From the NCBI GenBank assembly GCA_036378175.1, contig DASUWY010000079.1, positions 1 through 64,000 on the forward strand: a DNA stretch of 64,000 bases, written 5' to 3'. The translations under genes were made by a program, and so were the position numbers. The DNA is from Thermoleophilaceae bacterium (GTDB lineage: Bacteria > Actinomycetota > Thermoleophilia > Solirubrobacterales > Thermoleophilaceae). Below, piece by piece: positions 26,137-35,535 of this stretch. Position 1 is the first letter of the stretch; each line of letters starts with the position of its first letter. Below the pieces are notes generated by a model, which was not told the origin of the DNA, made no database searches, and worked only from the letters and a program-made list of their open reading frames with translations.

Positions 26137-27077
26137 CCCGCTTCGCGTTCGGGACCTTTGCCGCCGCGGACGGCGAGCCGTTCTCAGGGCTCGTCGTCGA
26201 CGAGCGGGTGCACGACCTCCGGCCGGAGTTCGCGGACACGCTCTCGATGCTGCAGGACTGGGACGCGTCGCTCGCGCGACTGCGCGAGCTGGCCGGCTCG
26301 CCGCCTGGCGACGGCGTCGCACTTGAGGACCTTCGGCCGCTCCCCCCGGTCCACCCGTCCGGCCAGGTGCTCTGCGGCGGGGCCAACTACCACAAGCACC
26401 TGCACCAGATGGTGGTGGCGCACCTCAGGCGCGAGGGCGACACGCGGCCGGCCGACGAGCTGCACGCCGAGGCCGTGGAGGTGGCCGCGCGGCGATCGCG
26501 CGAGGAGGACCCGTTCATCTTCGCGGGCCTGCCGAGCGCGCTGTGCGGCGCGCGCGACGACGTCGTGTTGTGGGGCCCGGGCACCGAGCACGACTGGGAG
26601 CTCGAGCTGGCCGTCGTGCTCGGGCGAGGCGGACGCGACATCCCGGAGGACGAGGCGCTGGCACACGTGGCGGGCTACACGATGGCGAACGACGTGAGCA
26701 CGCGCGACGTGATGTTCCGCCCCGGCTTCCCGATGACGGACTTCCTGATGACCAAGATGCGGCCCACGTTCTTCCCCACCGGTCCGTACATCGTTCCCAC
26801 GGAGTTCGTGCCCGACTATCGCGCCCTGCGGATCACGCTGAAGGTGAACGGCGAGCCGATGCAGGACGAGGGCATCGACGACATCATCCACGGCGTCGAG
26901 CAGCTCGTGTCCTACGCGTCGCGAGTGGTCGAGCTGCGTGCCGGCGATCTTCTGCTCACGGGCTCGCCGGCCGGAAACGCGGCGCATCACGGCGGCCGGT
27001 GGCTCGTGCCCAGCGACGTGATGGAGGGCGAGATCACAGGCCTCGGCATCCAGCGCAACAGGTGCGTGGCGCCCTGA
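26133..27077 (+). CDS. Fumarylacetoacetate-hydrolase (FAH) family protein, 2
   Basis: A 314-residue FAH-family protein with the blocks LCGGANYHKHL, WELELAVVLGRGGRD, GYTMANDVSTRDV and LLLTGSPAGNA, which hold the acidic metal ligands and the oxyanion region. The GTG start at 26133 overlaps the first FAH gene by 4 bases. The two FAH proteins share fold but little detailed sequence, so each may do a different step, for example isomerisation or decarboxylation and C-C hydrolysis, or they form a heteromer as in 2-hydroxyhepta-2,4-diene-1,7-dioate enzymes. Confidence 0.9.
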   Translation: MTRFAFGTFAAADGEPFSGLVVDERVHDLRPEFADTLSMLQDWDASLARLRELAGSPPGDGVALEDLRPLPPVHPSGQVLCGGANYHKHLHQMVVAHLRREGDTRPADELHAEAVEVAARRSREEDPFIFAGLPSALCGARDDVVLWGPGTEHDWELELAVVLGRGGRDIPEDEALAHVAGYTMANDVSTRDVMFRPGFPMTDFLMTKMRPTFFPTGPYIVPTEFVPDYRALRITLKVNGEPMQDEGIDDIIHGVEQLVSYASRVVELRAGDLLLTGSPAGNAAHHGGRWLVPSDVMEGEITGLGIQRNRCVAP

Positions 27078-28009
27078 TGCGCATCGACGCTCACGCCCAC
27101 GTGATCCCGCAGGCGTACGTGGACGCCATCCCGGCACCGGGCGGCAACCTGCCTAAGCCACCAGCGATGAGCGCGGGGGACCTGCTCGCAATGATGGACC
27201 GCTACGCAATCGACGCCGCGGTGATCTCCACCGGGCCGCCCGGCGCGTTCTTCGGCGACCAGCCGCGCGCCAACGAGATAGCCCGCCTGGCCAACGAACT
27301 GATCGCGGGCGCGGTGCGCGACAACCCCGGCAGATTCGCCGGGCTAGCCGTGCTGCCGCTCCCGGACCCGGACGCCGCGCTCGCGGAGCTTGCGCACGCC
27401 CTCGATGTCATGGCGTTCGACGGTGTTCTCCTCCTCAGCCATGTGGCCGGCACATACCTGGGCGACCCGTTGTGGGAGCCGCTGTACGCCGAGCTCGACC
27501 GGCGCGGCGCCTACGTGTTCCTGCACCCCACCGTGCCGGCGAACGGCGTGGTGCTCCCGCACCCGGGCTGGCTGTACGAGTTTCCATTCGACACCACGCG
27601 CGCGCTCGCGAACCTCATCTACAGCGGCACGTTTGAGCGCTACCTCAACATCCGCTGGCAGATCGCGCACCTGGGCGGCGCGACCACGGTGCTCGCCGAT
27701 CGCATTGGTTCGCTCGCCGCTCGCGAGCCGGAGAAGGCGGAGGCGGCACCCGCCGGTGCGCTCGAGTACCTGTCGCGGCTCTATTACGACACCGGCCTCG
27801 CGAACCACGAGCTCCCCTACCGCACCGCGACGATGCTCGCCCCGGCCGAGCACATCGTGTTCGGCACGGACTGGCCGTACCTCGCGATGCCCGATGAGCC
27901 TGAGGATCCGGCGCCTGGACTCGCCTTCCTCGGTGACGAGGAGCGGGCGGCGCTCGATGCCGGCAACATCGCAGCCCTTGTCCCCCGGCTGGCCGCCAAG
28001 GAGGGGTGA
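27077..28009 (+). CDS. ACMSD-like amidohydrolase (decarboxylase family), 1
   Basis: A 310-residue amidohydrolase-2 family TIM barrel. Metal ligands follow the aminocarboxymuconate-semialdehyde decarboxylase pattern: HAH at residues 5-7 (MRIDAHAHVIP), the FLHPTVP His, QIAHLGG His and the late FGTDWPY Asp. Family members are non-oxidative decarboxylases of aromatic or muconate acids, and some are hydrolases. Its ATG shares one base with the stop of the second FAH gene (TGATG), so the three enzymes are made together and probably act on consecutive intermediates. A related protein lies at 50169-51158. Confidence 0.9.
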   Translation: MRIDAHAHVIPQAYVDAIPAPGGNLPKPPAMSAGDLLAMMDRYAIDAAVISTGPPGAFFGDQPRANEIARLANELIAGAVRDNPGRFAGLAVLPLPDPDAALAELAHALDVMAFDGVLLLSHVAGTYLGDPLWEPLYAELDRRGAYVFLHPTVPANGVVLPHPGWLYEFPFDTTRALANLIYSGTFERYLNIRWQIAHLGGATTVLADRIGSLAAREPEKAEAAPAGALEYLSRLYYDTGLANHELPYRTATMLAPAEHIVFGTDWPYLAMPDEPEDPAPGLAFLGDEERAALDAGNIAALVPRLAAKEG

Positions 28010-28085
28010 TGAGGAGTCGATATTCGAGAATGACGAGCTGAGCTGCGCGCGGGCTCACACCCCTTCGTTATCGTCCCGCCGCGGG

Positions 28086-29456
28086 ATGAGGCGCCTCACG
28101 ATCGCGGCGGCGATGTACGCCGCGCTTGCTCTTGCTCTTGCTCTTGCCGCGCCGGCTCGCGCGGTCACGTTCCACGATGGTCACGGCCTCCAGGTCCTGT
28201 CCGTCAAGCAGGTCGATACTCGCCTCGTCGCGCTGAAGGTGCGGACGGCCGCGCTGCCTGACCTGGCCAACGTCTACATCCTGCTTCCACCCGGCTACGA
28301 CGCGACGCGCCCCTACCCCGTCCTCTACCTCCTGCACGGCACGCGCGGCACGGCCTCCGACTGGACGGTCACGGGCCACGCCGAACAGGTGATCGGGGAC
28401 AGGCAGCTCATCACCGTGATGCCCGACATCGCGCTGAACGACGGGGGCGGCGGCTGGTGCAGCGACTGGCCGAACGGCGCCCAGAGCTGGGAGACGTTCC
28501 ACATCCACCAGCTCGTGCCCTGGGTCGACTCCAACCTGCGCACGATCCGGAGCCGCGCCGGGCGCGCCATCGCCGGGCTATCGCAGGGCGGCTTCTGCTC
28601 GCTGAGCTACGCGGCGCGCCATCCCGACCTCTTCGGCACCGCGCTCGGCTACTCGGGCGCGCCCGACATCTACTACGACCCCGACGCCCGCGCCGGCGCG
28701 CAGGCTGTGATCAACGCCACCGAGGTCGGGCTGGACCACCTGGCGCCGAACACCTTCTTCGGCGACCCGCTGACGAATGGCATCAACTGGGCCGCGCACG
28801 ATCCCGCCACGCTCGCCGAGAACCTGCGGGCGACCCGCATCTACATGTACTGGGGCAACGGACAGCCGGGGCCGTATGACAGCCCCGGTACGTCGCTCCT
28901 CGGCGCCAGCGGCATCGAGGCGATGATCTGGCGCGACAACAACGACTTCGAGGCGCGCCTGCACTCGCTCGGGATCCCGGCCCACTTCGACGACTACGGC
29001 CCGGGTACGCATTCGTGGCCGTACTGGACGCGCGACCTGAGCTGGTCGATCGACAAGGTGATGTCGGGCTTCGCAGACCCGCAGCCGGCGCCGTCGCCGT
29101 TCACCTACACGAGCGCCGATGGCCGCTACGCGGTGTACGGCTGGCGCGTGGCGATGCACAGGACAGCGAGGGAGTTCTCGACGCTGAAGGCGGCACGCCG
29201 CGGCTTCTCGCTCGCGGGCAGCGGCTCCGCCACCGTCACAACGGCGCCGCTCTACCGGCCGGGCGCGCGCTACCGGGTCACGGTGTTCGGTGACCGAGTG
29301 ATGAGGCACACCCTGCGCATCAGGGCCGGCCGCGCCGCGCGGCTGCGGATTCCCGTGACGCTGGGACCGTCCAATCCGTACCAGCAGGACACCGCCCAGG
29401 CGGAGGCCACCGGCACCGCCGTCTACACCTCGTCTGTGAGAATCAGACGGCGATGA
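28086..29456 (+). CDS. Secreted alpha/beta-hydrolase esterase (esterase D/antigen 85-like) with extra C-terminal domain
   Basis: A 456-residue exported esterase. The signal peptide (about residues 1-27) contains an ALALALALAA run coded by a near-perfect hexamer repeat. The catalytic Ser is in AGLSQGGF and the His in YGPGTHSWPYW, giving a normal Figure-1-esterase fold of roughly 320 residues; VYILLPPGYDATRPYPVLYLLHG is the typical N-terminal strand. About 110 further residues form a beta-rich tail without recognised family. It follows the amidohydrolase after 76 bases and overlaps the next gene by 4. It may release the imported compound from an ester outside the cell. Confidence 0.88.
   Translation: MRRLTIAAAMYAALALALALAAPARAVTFHDGHGLQVLSVKQVDTRLVALKVRTAALPDLANVYILLPPGYDATRPYPVLYLLHGTRGTASDWTVTGHAEQVIGDRQLITVMPDIALNDGGGGWCSDWPNGAQSWETFHIHQLVPWVDSNLRTIRSRAGRAIAGLSQGGFCSLSYAARHPDLFGTALGYSGAPDIYYDPDARAGAQAVINATEVGLDHLAPNTFFGDPLTNGINWAAHDPATLAENLRATRIYMYWGNGQPGPYDSPGTSLLGASGIEAMIWRDNNDFEARLHSLGIPAHFDDYGPGTHSWPYWTRDLSWSIDKVMSGFADPQPAPSPFTYTSADGRYAVYGWRVAMHRTAREFSTLKAARRGFSLAGSGSATVTTAPLYRPGARYRVTVFGDRVMRHTLRIRAGRAARLRIPVTLGPSNPYQQDTAQAEATGTAVYTSSVRIRRR
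28125..28148 (+). repeat. Hexamer tandem repeat in the esterase signal peptide
   Basis: Three perfect CTTGCT units and one with a final C, encoding alternating Leu and Ala in the hydrophobic core. Loss or gain of units would keep the reading frame and alter the core length. Confidence 0.8.
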
Positions 29457-30877
29457 GCGAGCCGCGGATCACACCCGGCAGCCGCGCTCAGATCGGCCGC
29501 CTGAATTCCCTGATCGTCGCCGCCATATGGCGCGCCGCCGGCACCGAGCGGCCGCCCAATCTGTTCACCACCCTGGCGCGGCATCGACGCCTGTTCCGCG
29601 CGTGGCTTCGCTTCGGCGGCGCGCTGATGCCGCGCGGAAAGCTGCGGCGCGTGGATACCGAGCTCGTGATTCTCCGCGTGGCACACAACACCCGCGCGGA
29701 GTACGAGCGCCGCCATCACGAGCGGCTCGGACGCGAGAGCGGGCTGAGCGACGACCAGATCGCCGCCATCGATCGCGACGACGCTTCTGGCGCGACCTGG
29801 AGCGCGCGCCAGCGGCTCCTGCTCAAGGCCGCCGACGAGCTGCACCTGCTGCGCGACCTGTCGGATGATCTCTGGGCGGAGCTGCGCGGGGAATTCTCCG
29901 ACGAGGAGCTGATCGAGCTGTGCATGCTCGTCGGCCACTACGAGATGCTCGCCATGACGATCGCCAGCCTCCGCGTGCAGCCGGACGAGCAGCGCAGCCG
30001 CTCCCCGCGGAGCGAGGGCGAGAGCCTCGAGGGACGCCGCGTGCTGATCACGGGCGCCGCGCGCGGCATCGGCGCCGCCACGGCGCGCCGGCTGCACGAA
30101 CGCGGCGCGAAGGTTGTGCTCGCCGGCATCGAACCCGAACTCCTCGGCCGCGTGGCGGCGGACTGCGGCAACGCGCTCGCCGTGGTGTGCGACGTGCGCG
30201 ACCGCGAGCAGGTGGAGGGCGCCGTGGAGGCAGCGGTGCAGAAGCTCGGCGGGCTCGACGTGGTGATCGCCAACGCCGGCGTGGCCGCGCAGCTGCCGAT
30301 CCTCGGAGGCAATCCCGAGGTGTTCGAGCGCACGATTGAGGTGAACCTGCTCGGCGTGTACTACACGCTGCGGGCGGCCGCGCCCCACATCGCGCACGAG
30401 CGTGGCTACGCGCTCGCGATCTCCTCGCTCGCCGCCGCCGTGCACGCGCCGCTGCTCGGCGCGTACAGCGCGTCGAAGGCGGGAGTGGAGGCGCTGGCGG
30501 ACACGCTTCGGATCGAGCTGGACTCCACGGGCGCGCGCGTGGGAGTGGCGTACTTCGCTCAGCTCGAGACCGACATGACGCGTCGCGGCTTCGGCACGCA
30601 TGCCGCCGAGGAGATGAGCGCCGCGTCCGGGCCGTTCGACCGGGTCACGCCGCTCGAGGTGGGCGTGAACGCGATCGTGCGCGGGATCGAGCGGCGCTCG
30701 CGCCAGGTGGTGGCGCCCAGCTGGGTGGCCGCCGTCCTCCCGCTGCGGATGCTCGCGCAGCGCGCGGTCGATCGCGCGTCGCAGCGAGGGCTCCGGCGCG
30801 CGCTCGAGATCGCCCGCGAAGAGGACGCGCCGCTCACCACCAGCCTTGACGCACGGCAGACCGCCTCGCGCGCCTGA
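29453..30877 (+). CDS. Fusion of a carboxymuconolactone-decarboxylase-like domain with a short-chain dehydrogenase
   Basis: A 474-residue two-domain protein. Residues about 35-175 match the CMD/AhpD fold (TELVILRVAHNTRAEYERRHHERL), without the CxxC of AhpD peroxidases. A Ser/Arg-rich linker (178-192) leads to a complete classical SDR: TGAARGIG (200-207), NAG (274-276) and Ser325, Tyr338 and Lys342 (YSASK). The ATG overlaps the esterase stop by 4 bases, so it is translationally coupled. The pairing suggests that the two activities use one substrate, but neither is predictable. It ends the plus-strand series 25207-30877. Confidence 0.88.
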   Translation: MSEPRITPGSRAQIGRLNSLIVAAIWRAAGTERPPNLFTTLARHRRLFRAWLRFGGALMPRGKLRRVDTELVILRVAHNTRAEYERRHHERLGRESGLSDDQIAAIDRDDASGATWSARQRLLLKAADELHLLRDLSDDLWAELRGEFSDEELIELCMLVGHYEMLAMTIASLRVQPDEQRSRSPRSEGESLEGRRVLITGAARGIGAATARRLHERGAKVVLAGIEPELLGRVAADCGNALAVVCDVRDREQVEGAVEAAVQKLGGLDVVIANAGVAAQLPILGGNPEVFERTIEVNLLGVYYTLRAAAPHIAHERGYALAISSLAAAVHAPLLGAYSASKAGVEALADTLRIELDSTGARVGVAYFAQLETDMTRRGFGTHAAEEMSAASGPFDRVTPLEVGVNAIVRGIERRSRQVVAPSWVAAVLPLRMLAQRAVDRASQRGLRRALEIAREEDAPLTTSLDARQTASRA

Positions 30878-30882
30878 GCGGC

Positions 30883-32448
30883 TCAGCCCATGGCCATCTC
30901 GGCAGCCTCGGAGGCCACCGGGTCCGGCCGGCGCATCATCCGTGACGAGACGAAGAAGCCGAGCAGGCTGGCGAGAAGCGGAACGCCGAGCGCCACCTGC
31001 AGGGCGAGCGGCCGCGCATCCGTGTTGATGCGGATGATCTCGTCCTGCACCCTCGGCGACTCGTGCGCGAGCTGCTCCTTGAGCTGGGTGTTGCTCATCA
31101 CCTGCGCATCGTGCTCGAGCGCGTCACTCACCTGGTTCTGGACGCGGGCCGGCAGGACCGTGCTGTCCTGAGCCTCTTGCGTGAACGCGATCGACAGCGT
31201 GGCGAGCATGATCGCGCCGGCGAAGGCGAGGCCGAAGGACAGGCCGAAGGATCCCGCCGCCGAGTTCACCCCGGCGGCCTCGCTCACCCGCTCGTTCGAG
31301 ATGGGCGAGAGCGTGTAGTTGTTGAGCTGCGACACGAGCAGGCCCAGCCCCGCCCCGGCGAGGATGAGCGGCACCACGAGTGCCCAGCCGGAATGCGCCC
31401 GCGGAACCACCAGGATGAGAACCACGAGTCCGACGATCAGTGCGATCCAGCCGGCGCGGATCACACCGGCGGGGCGCCGCCGGCCCGCCCGCTTACCAGC
31501 GAGGACAGCCATGCCGAACATCGTGAGCGAGAGCGGCGCGAGCGTCAGACCGGTCTGAAGCGCGTTGTACTCCAGCACCATCTGCAGGAAGATCGGAAGG
31601 GCGATCATCGCCCCTCCGAGGGCGATGTTCTGCAGCATCTGGGACGAGATCCCAAGCCGGAACAGATCGTGCTTGAAGAGGCCGGGATCGAGGAGGGTGG
31701 GCTTGCCTTCGCGCTTGCGCCGAACGAGCCAGCGGGCGAGCGAGCCCAGGCCCACCAGCCCCACCGCGATCAGGAGACCCACGAACTCGCCGCCCTCCTG
31801 CCAGACGAGGATGCCGATCACCACGCCGGCCATGCCCACTGCCGACAGCAGCGCGCCCACCACGTCCACACCGCGAGGCCCGGTGTACGGCACATCGCGG
31901 ATGAGCTTCAGGCCACTCAGCACGACGATGATCACCACGTCCTCCATGAGGAACCCCACCCGCCACGACAGGAAGGTGGTGAGGAAACCGCCGAGCAGCG
32001 GCCCGACAGCGGCCGCAATGGCCGCCGCCGCGCCGACCAGCGCGTACGCCTTCTTCTGCGCGTCGCCCTCGAAGTTGCCGTGGATCAGCGACTGCATCGC
32101 GGGCAGGAGCAGCGAGGCGCCGAAGCCGCCGATGATCGCCCAGAACACGATGATCGCCGTGAGGCTCTGGGCGAGGGCCATCGCGAGCGCGCCGAGCGCG
32201 TAACCGAGCAGGCCGAGCACGAAGGCCCGCTTGCGGCCGATGAGATCGCCCACCTTGCTGCCGATCAGGATGAACGCGGCCGACACAAGCGCCTCGAGCG
32301 CGATGGCGCTCTGCACGCCACTGACGGTGGTGCCGAGGTCCTCCACCACCTTCGCGATCGACACGTTCATCAGCGACGTGTCGACCACGAGCACGAACAT
32401 CGCCATGGCCAGCAGCACCGCCAGGCGGCGGCTGGATCCCTCGCTCAT
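30883..32448 (-). CDS. DHA2-type major facilitator (drug:H+ antiporter, 14 TM)
   Basis: A 521-residue membrane protein with about 14 hydrophobic segments. Motif A (GSKVGDLIGRKRAF) lies between TM2 and TM3, and motif C-like PLLGGFLTT in TM5, both typical of proton-driven exporters. The family exports drugs or metabolites, though some members import. An extracellular loop of about 60 residues (near 420-480) precedes the last helix. It is convergent with the CMD-SDR gene (5 bases apart), so its link to the catabolic locus is positional only. Substrate unknown. Confidence 0.92.
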   Translation of the reverse strand: MSEGSSRRLAVLLAMAMFVLVVDTSLMNVSIAKVVEDLGTTVSGVQSAIALEALVSAAFILIGSKVGDLIGRKRAFVLGLLGYALGALAMALAQSLTAIIVFWAIIGGFGASLLLPAMQSLIHGNFEGDAQKKAYALVGAAAAIAAAVGPLLGGFLTTFLSWRVGFLMEDVVIIVVLSGLKLIRDVPYTGPRGVDVVGALLSAVGMAGVVIGILVWQEGGEFVGLLIAVGLVGLGSLARWLVRRKREGKPTLLDPGLFKHDLFRLGISSQMLQNIALGGAMIALPIFLQMVLEYNALQTGLTLAPLSLTMFGMAVLAGKRAGRRRPAGVIRAGWIALIVGLVVLILVVPRAHSGWALVVPLILAGAGLGLLVSQLNNYTLSPISNERVSEAAGVNSAAGSFGLSFGLAFAGAIMLATLSIAFTQEAQDSTVLPARVQNQVSDALEHDAQVMSNTQLKEQLAHESPRVQDEIIRINTDARPLALQVALGVPLLASLLGFFVSSRMMRRPDPVASEAAEMAMG

Positions 32449-32503
32449 ACAAGGATCGTCGTGGCCCGGAGTCCTTCCGGCATCGCCCGAAGAGGGTGAG
32501 GCC

Positions 32504-33787
<1,284 letters not shown>

Positions 33788-33823
33788 TGCAGCATTCTCG
33801 CCCACCCGGTGAGGGGGCGAACG

Positions 33824-35527
33824 ATGCAGCTCAACGAACCGACGAACCGAGGCTTTGCCCGCTTCGTCCCGGCCGCGGGCTGGCTGTCCGGCTACGACCG
33901 AAGCTGGCTGCGAACAGATCTGATCGCGGGCGTGGCGGTAACGGCGCTGGTGGTGCCGAAGAATCTCGGCTACGCCGAGATCGCGGGCGTGCCGGTGCAG
34001 AACGGGCTGTACGCGGCCGCCGCGGGGGCGATCCTGTACGCGCTCTTCTGCACCTCCCGGCAGATCTCCACCGGCCCGAGCTCGTCCCTCGCCGCCGTGG
34101 CGGGAGGCGCGGTGCTGGCCACCGAGCTGGGTGGAAAGGACGCCGCGCAGCTCGTGGCCGCGATCACGCTCGCCACCGGGCTGCTGTTCCTGCTCGTCGC
34201 GGTCTTCAGGCTGGGGTGGATCGCTCAGTTCCTGTCGAAGGCGGTGATCACCGGATTCCTGGCGGGCGCCGCCGTGGATGTGGTGATCGGTGAGCTGCCC
34301 AAGCTCACCGGCACGTCGTCCAAAGGTGACAACGCATGGCGAGAGTTCGGCACCTGGGTCGGATCGCTGGGCGACGTGCATGGGACGACGCTGCTCGTGG
34401 GCGGACTGTCGCTCGGGCTGATCCTCGCCCTGCGTTTCGCCGCCCCGGCGGTACCGGGCGCGCTGGTGCTCGTGGCCGGCGGGCTGGTGGCGTCCGGCCT
34501 GTTCGACCTCGCCTCCCACGGCGTTGCCGTTGTGGGGCACGTGCCGCGCGGCCTGCCCTCGCCCGAGCTGCCCGCCTGGAGCGTGATCAAGGACCACTAC
34601 GCCACGATCGCCATCGCCGCAGCCGCGCTCCTGCTCATCGGCTTCTCCCAGACGGCGGGCGACGCCCGCGCGTTCGCCGCCCGCCACGACTATCGCATCG
34701 ACGTCAACCAGGAGTCGATCGCACAGGGAGTGGCGAACGTGGGCGCCGGCGTGTTCCAGGGAATGCCGGTTTCCACGAGCCTCTCGGCCAGCTCGCTGAA
34801 CGAGGCCGCGGGCGCGCGAACGCCGGTCGCGTCGCTCGCCACCGGGGGGCTCGTGATCGCGACGCTGATCGTGCTCGCCCCTGTGTTCTCGCACCTCCCG
34901 AAAGCGGTCCTCGGAGCGGTGATCATCGACGCTGTTGTCTTCGGGATGATCGACATTCCGGAGCTGCGCCGCCTCTTCCGTGTCACGCGCTTCGACTTCT
35001 GGGTCGCGATGGCCGCGATCGTGGGCGTGCTCTCCGCTGGAGTGCTCGCGGGCGTGGTGATCGGGGTCGCGCTCTCGCTCATCTGGCTGATCTATGTGGC
35101 CACCCGGCCCGGCATCCCGCTGCTCGGCCGCGAGCCCGGCACCCAGGTGTTCCGCGACCTCCACGAGAACCCCGACGACGAGACGTTCCCCGGCATCACC
35201 GTTCTGCGCCTCGACGGAGGTCTCTTCTTCGCCACAGCCGAGGCGCTGGAGGATCGGGTGCGCTCGCTCATTGAGAACGGTGGCGAACAGCGCGCGCTCG
35301 TGCTCGATCTGGAGGGCGTGAACTTCGTGGACTCCCAGGGCAGCGCAAAGCTCGCGGAGCTGCACCGGCTCGCGGAGGCCGGCGGGATCGCGCTGCGCCT
35401 CGCGAGGGTCAAGCCGAGCGTAATGTCGGTGCTGATCGCCGATGGCATTGTCAACCTTGTCGGCGCCGAGCGCATCCATGGCAACGTGCACCGTGCGGTG
35501 GAAGGACAACTCGCGGAGATGACCTGA
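33824..35527 (+). CDS. SulP-family anion transporter with STAS domain
   Basis: A 567-residue transporter of sulfate, bicarbonate or other anions. The membrane domain covers about residues 20-410 (GVAVTALVVPKNLGYAEIAGVP near TM1-2, FQGMPVSTSLSASSLNEAAGA later), followed by a cytoplasmic STAS domain (about 440-560) with LDLEGVNFVDSQGSAKL. ATG at 33824 has a GAGGGGG site. The next gene starts 8 bases after its stop, so they form an operon. The anion cannot be told from sequence; there are no cysteine-metabolism or carbonic-anhydrase genes nearby. Confidence 0.94.
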   Translation: MQLNEPTNRGFARFVPAAGWLSGYDRSWLRTDLIAGVAVTALVVPKNLGYAEIAGVPVQNGLYAAAAGAILYALFCTSRQISTGPSSSLAAVAGGAVLATELGGKDAAQLVAAITLATGLLFLLVAVFRLGWIAQFLSKAVITGFLAGAAVDVVIGELPKLTGTSSKGDNAWREFGTWVGSLGDVHGTTLLVGGLSLGLILALRFAAPAVPGALVLVAGGLVASGLFDLASHGVAVVGHVPRGLPSPELPAWSVIKDHYATIAIAAAALLLIGFSQTAGDARAFAARHDYRIDVNQESIAQGVANVGAGVFQGMPVSTSLSASSLNEAAGARTPVASLATGGLVIATLIVLAPVFSHLPKAVLGAVIIDAVVFGMIDIPELRRLFRVTRFDFWVAMAAIVGVLSAGVLAGVVIGVALSLIWLIYVATRPGIPLLGREPGTQVFRDLHENPDDETFPGITVLRLDGGLFFATAEALEDRVRSLIENGGEQRALVLDLEGVNFVDSQGSAKLAELHRLAEAGGIALRLARVKPSVMSVLIADGIVNLVGAERIHGNVHRAVEGQLAEMT

Positions 35528-35535
35528 CTCAGGGC

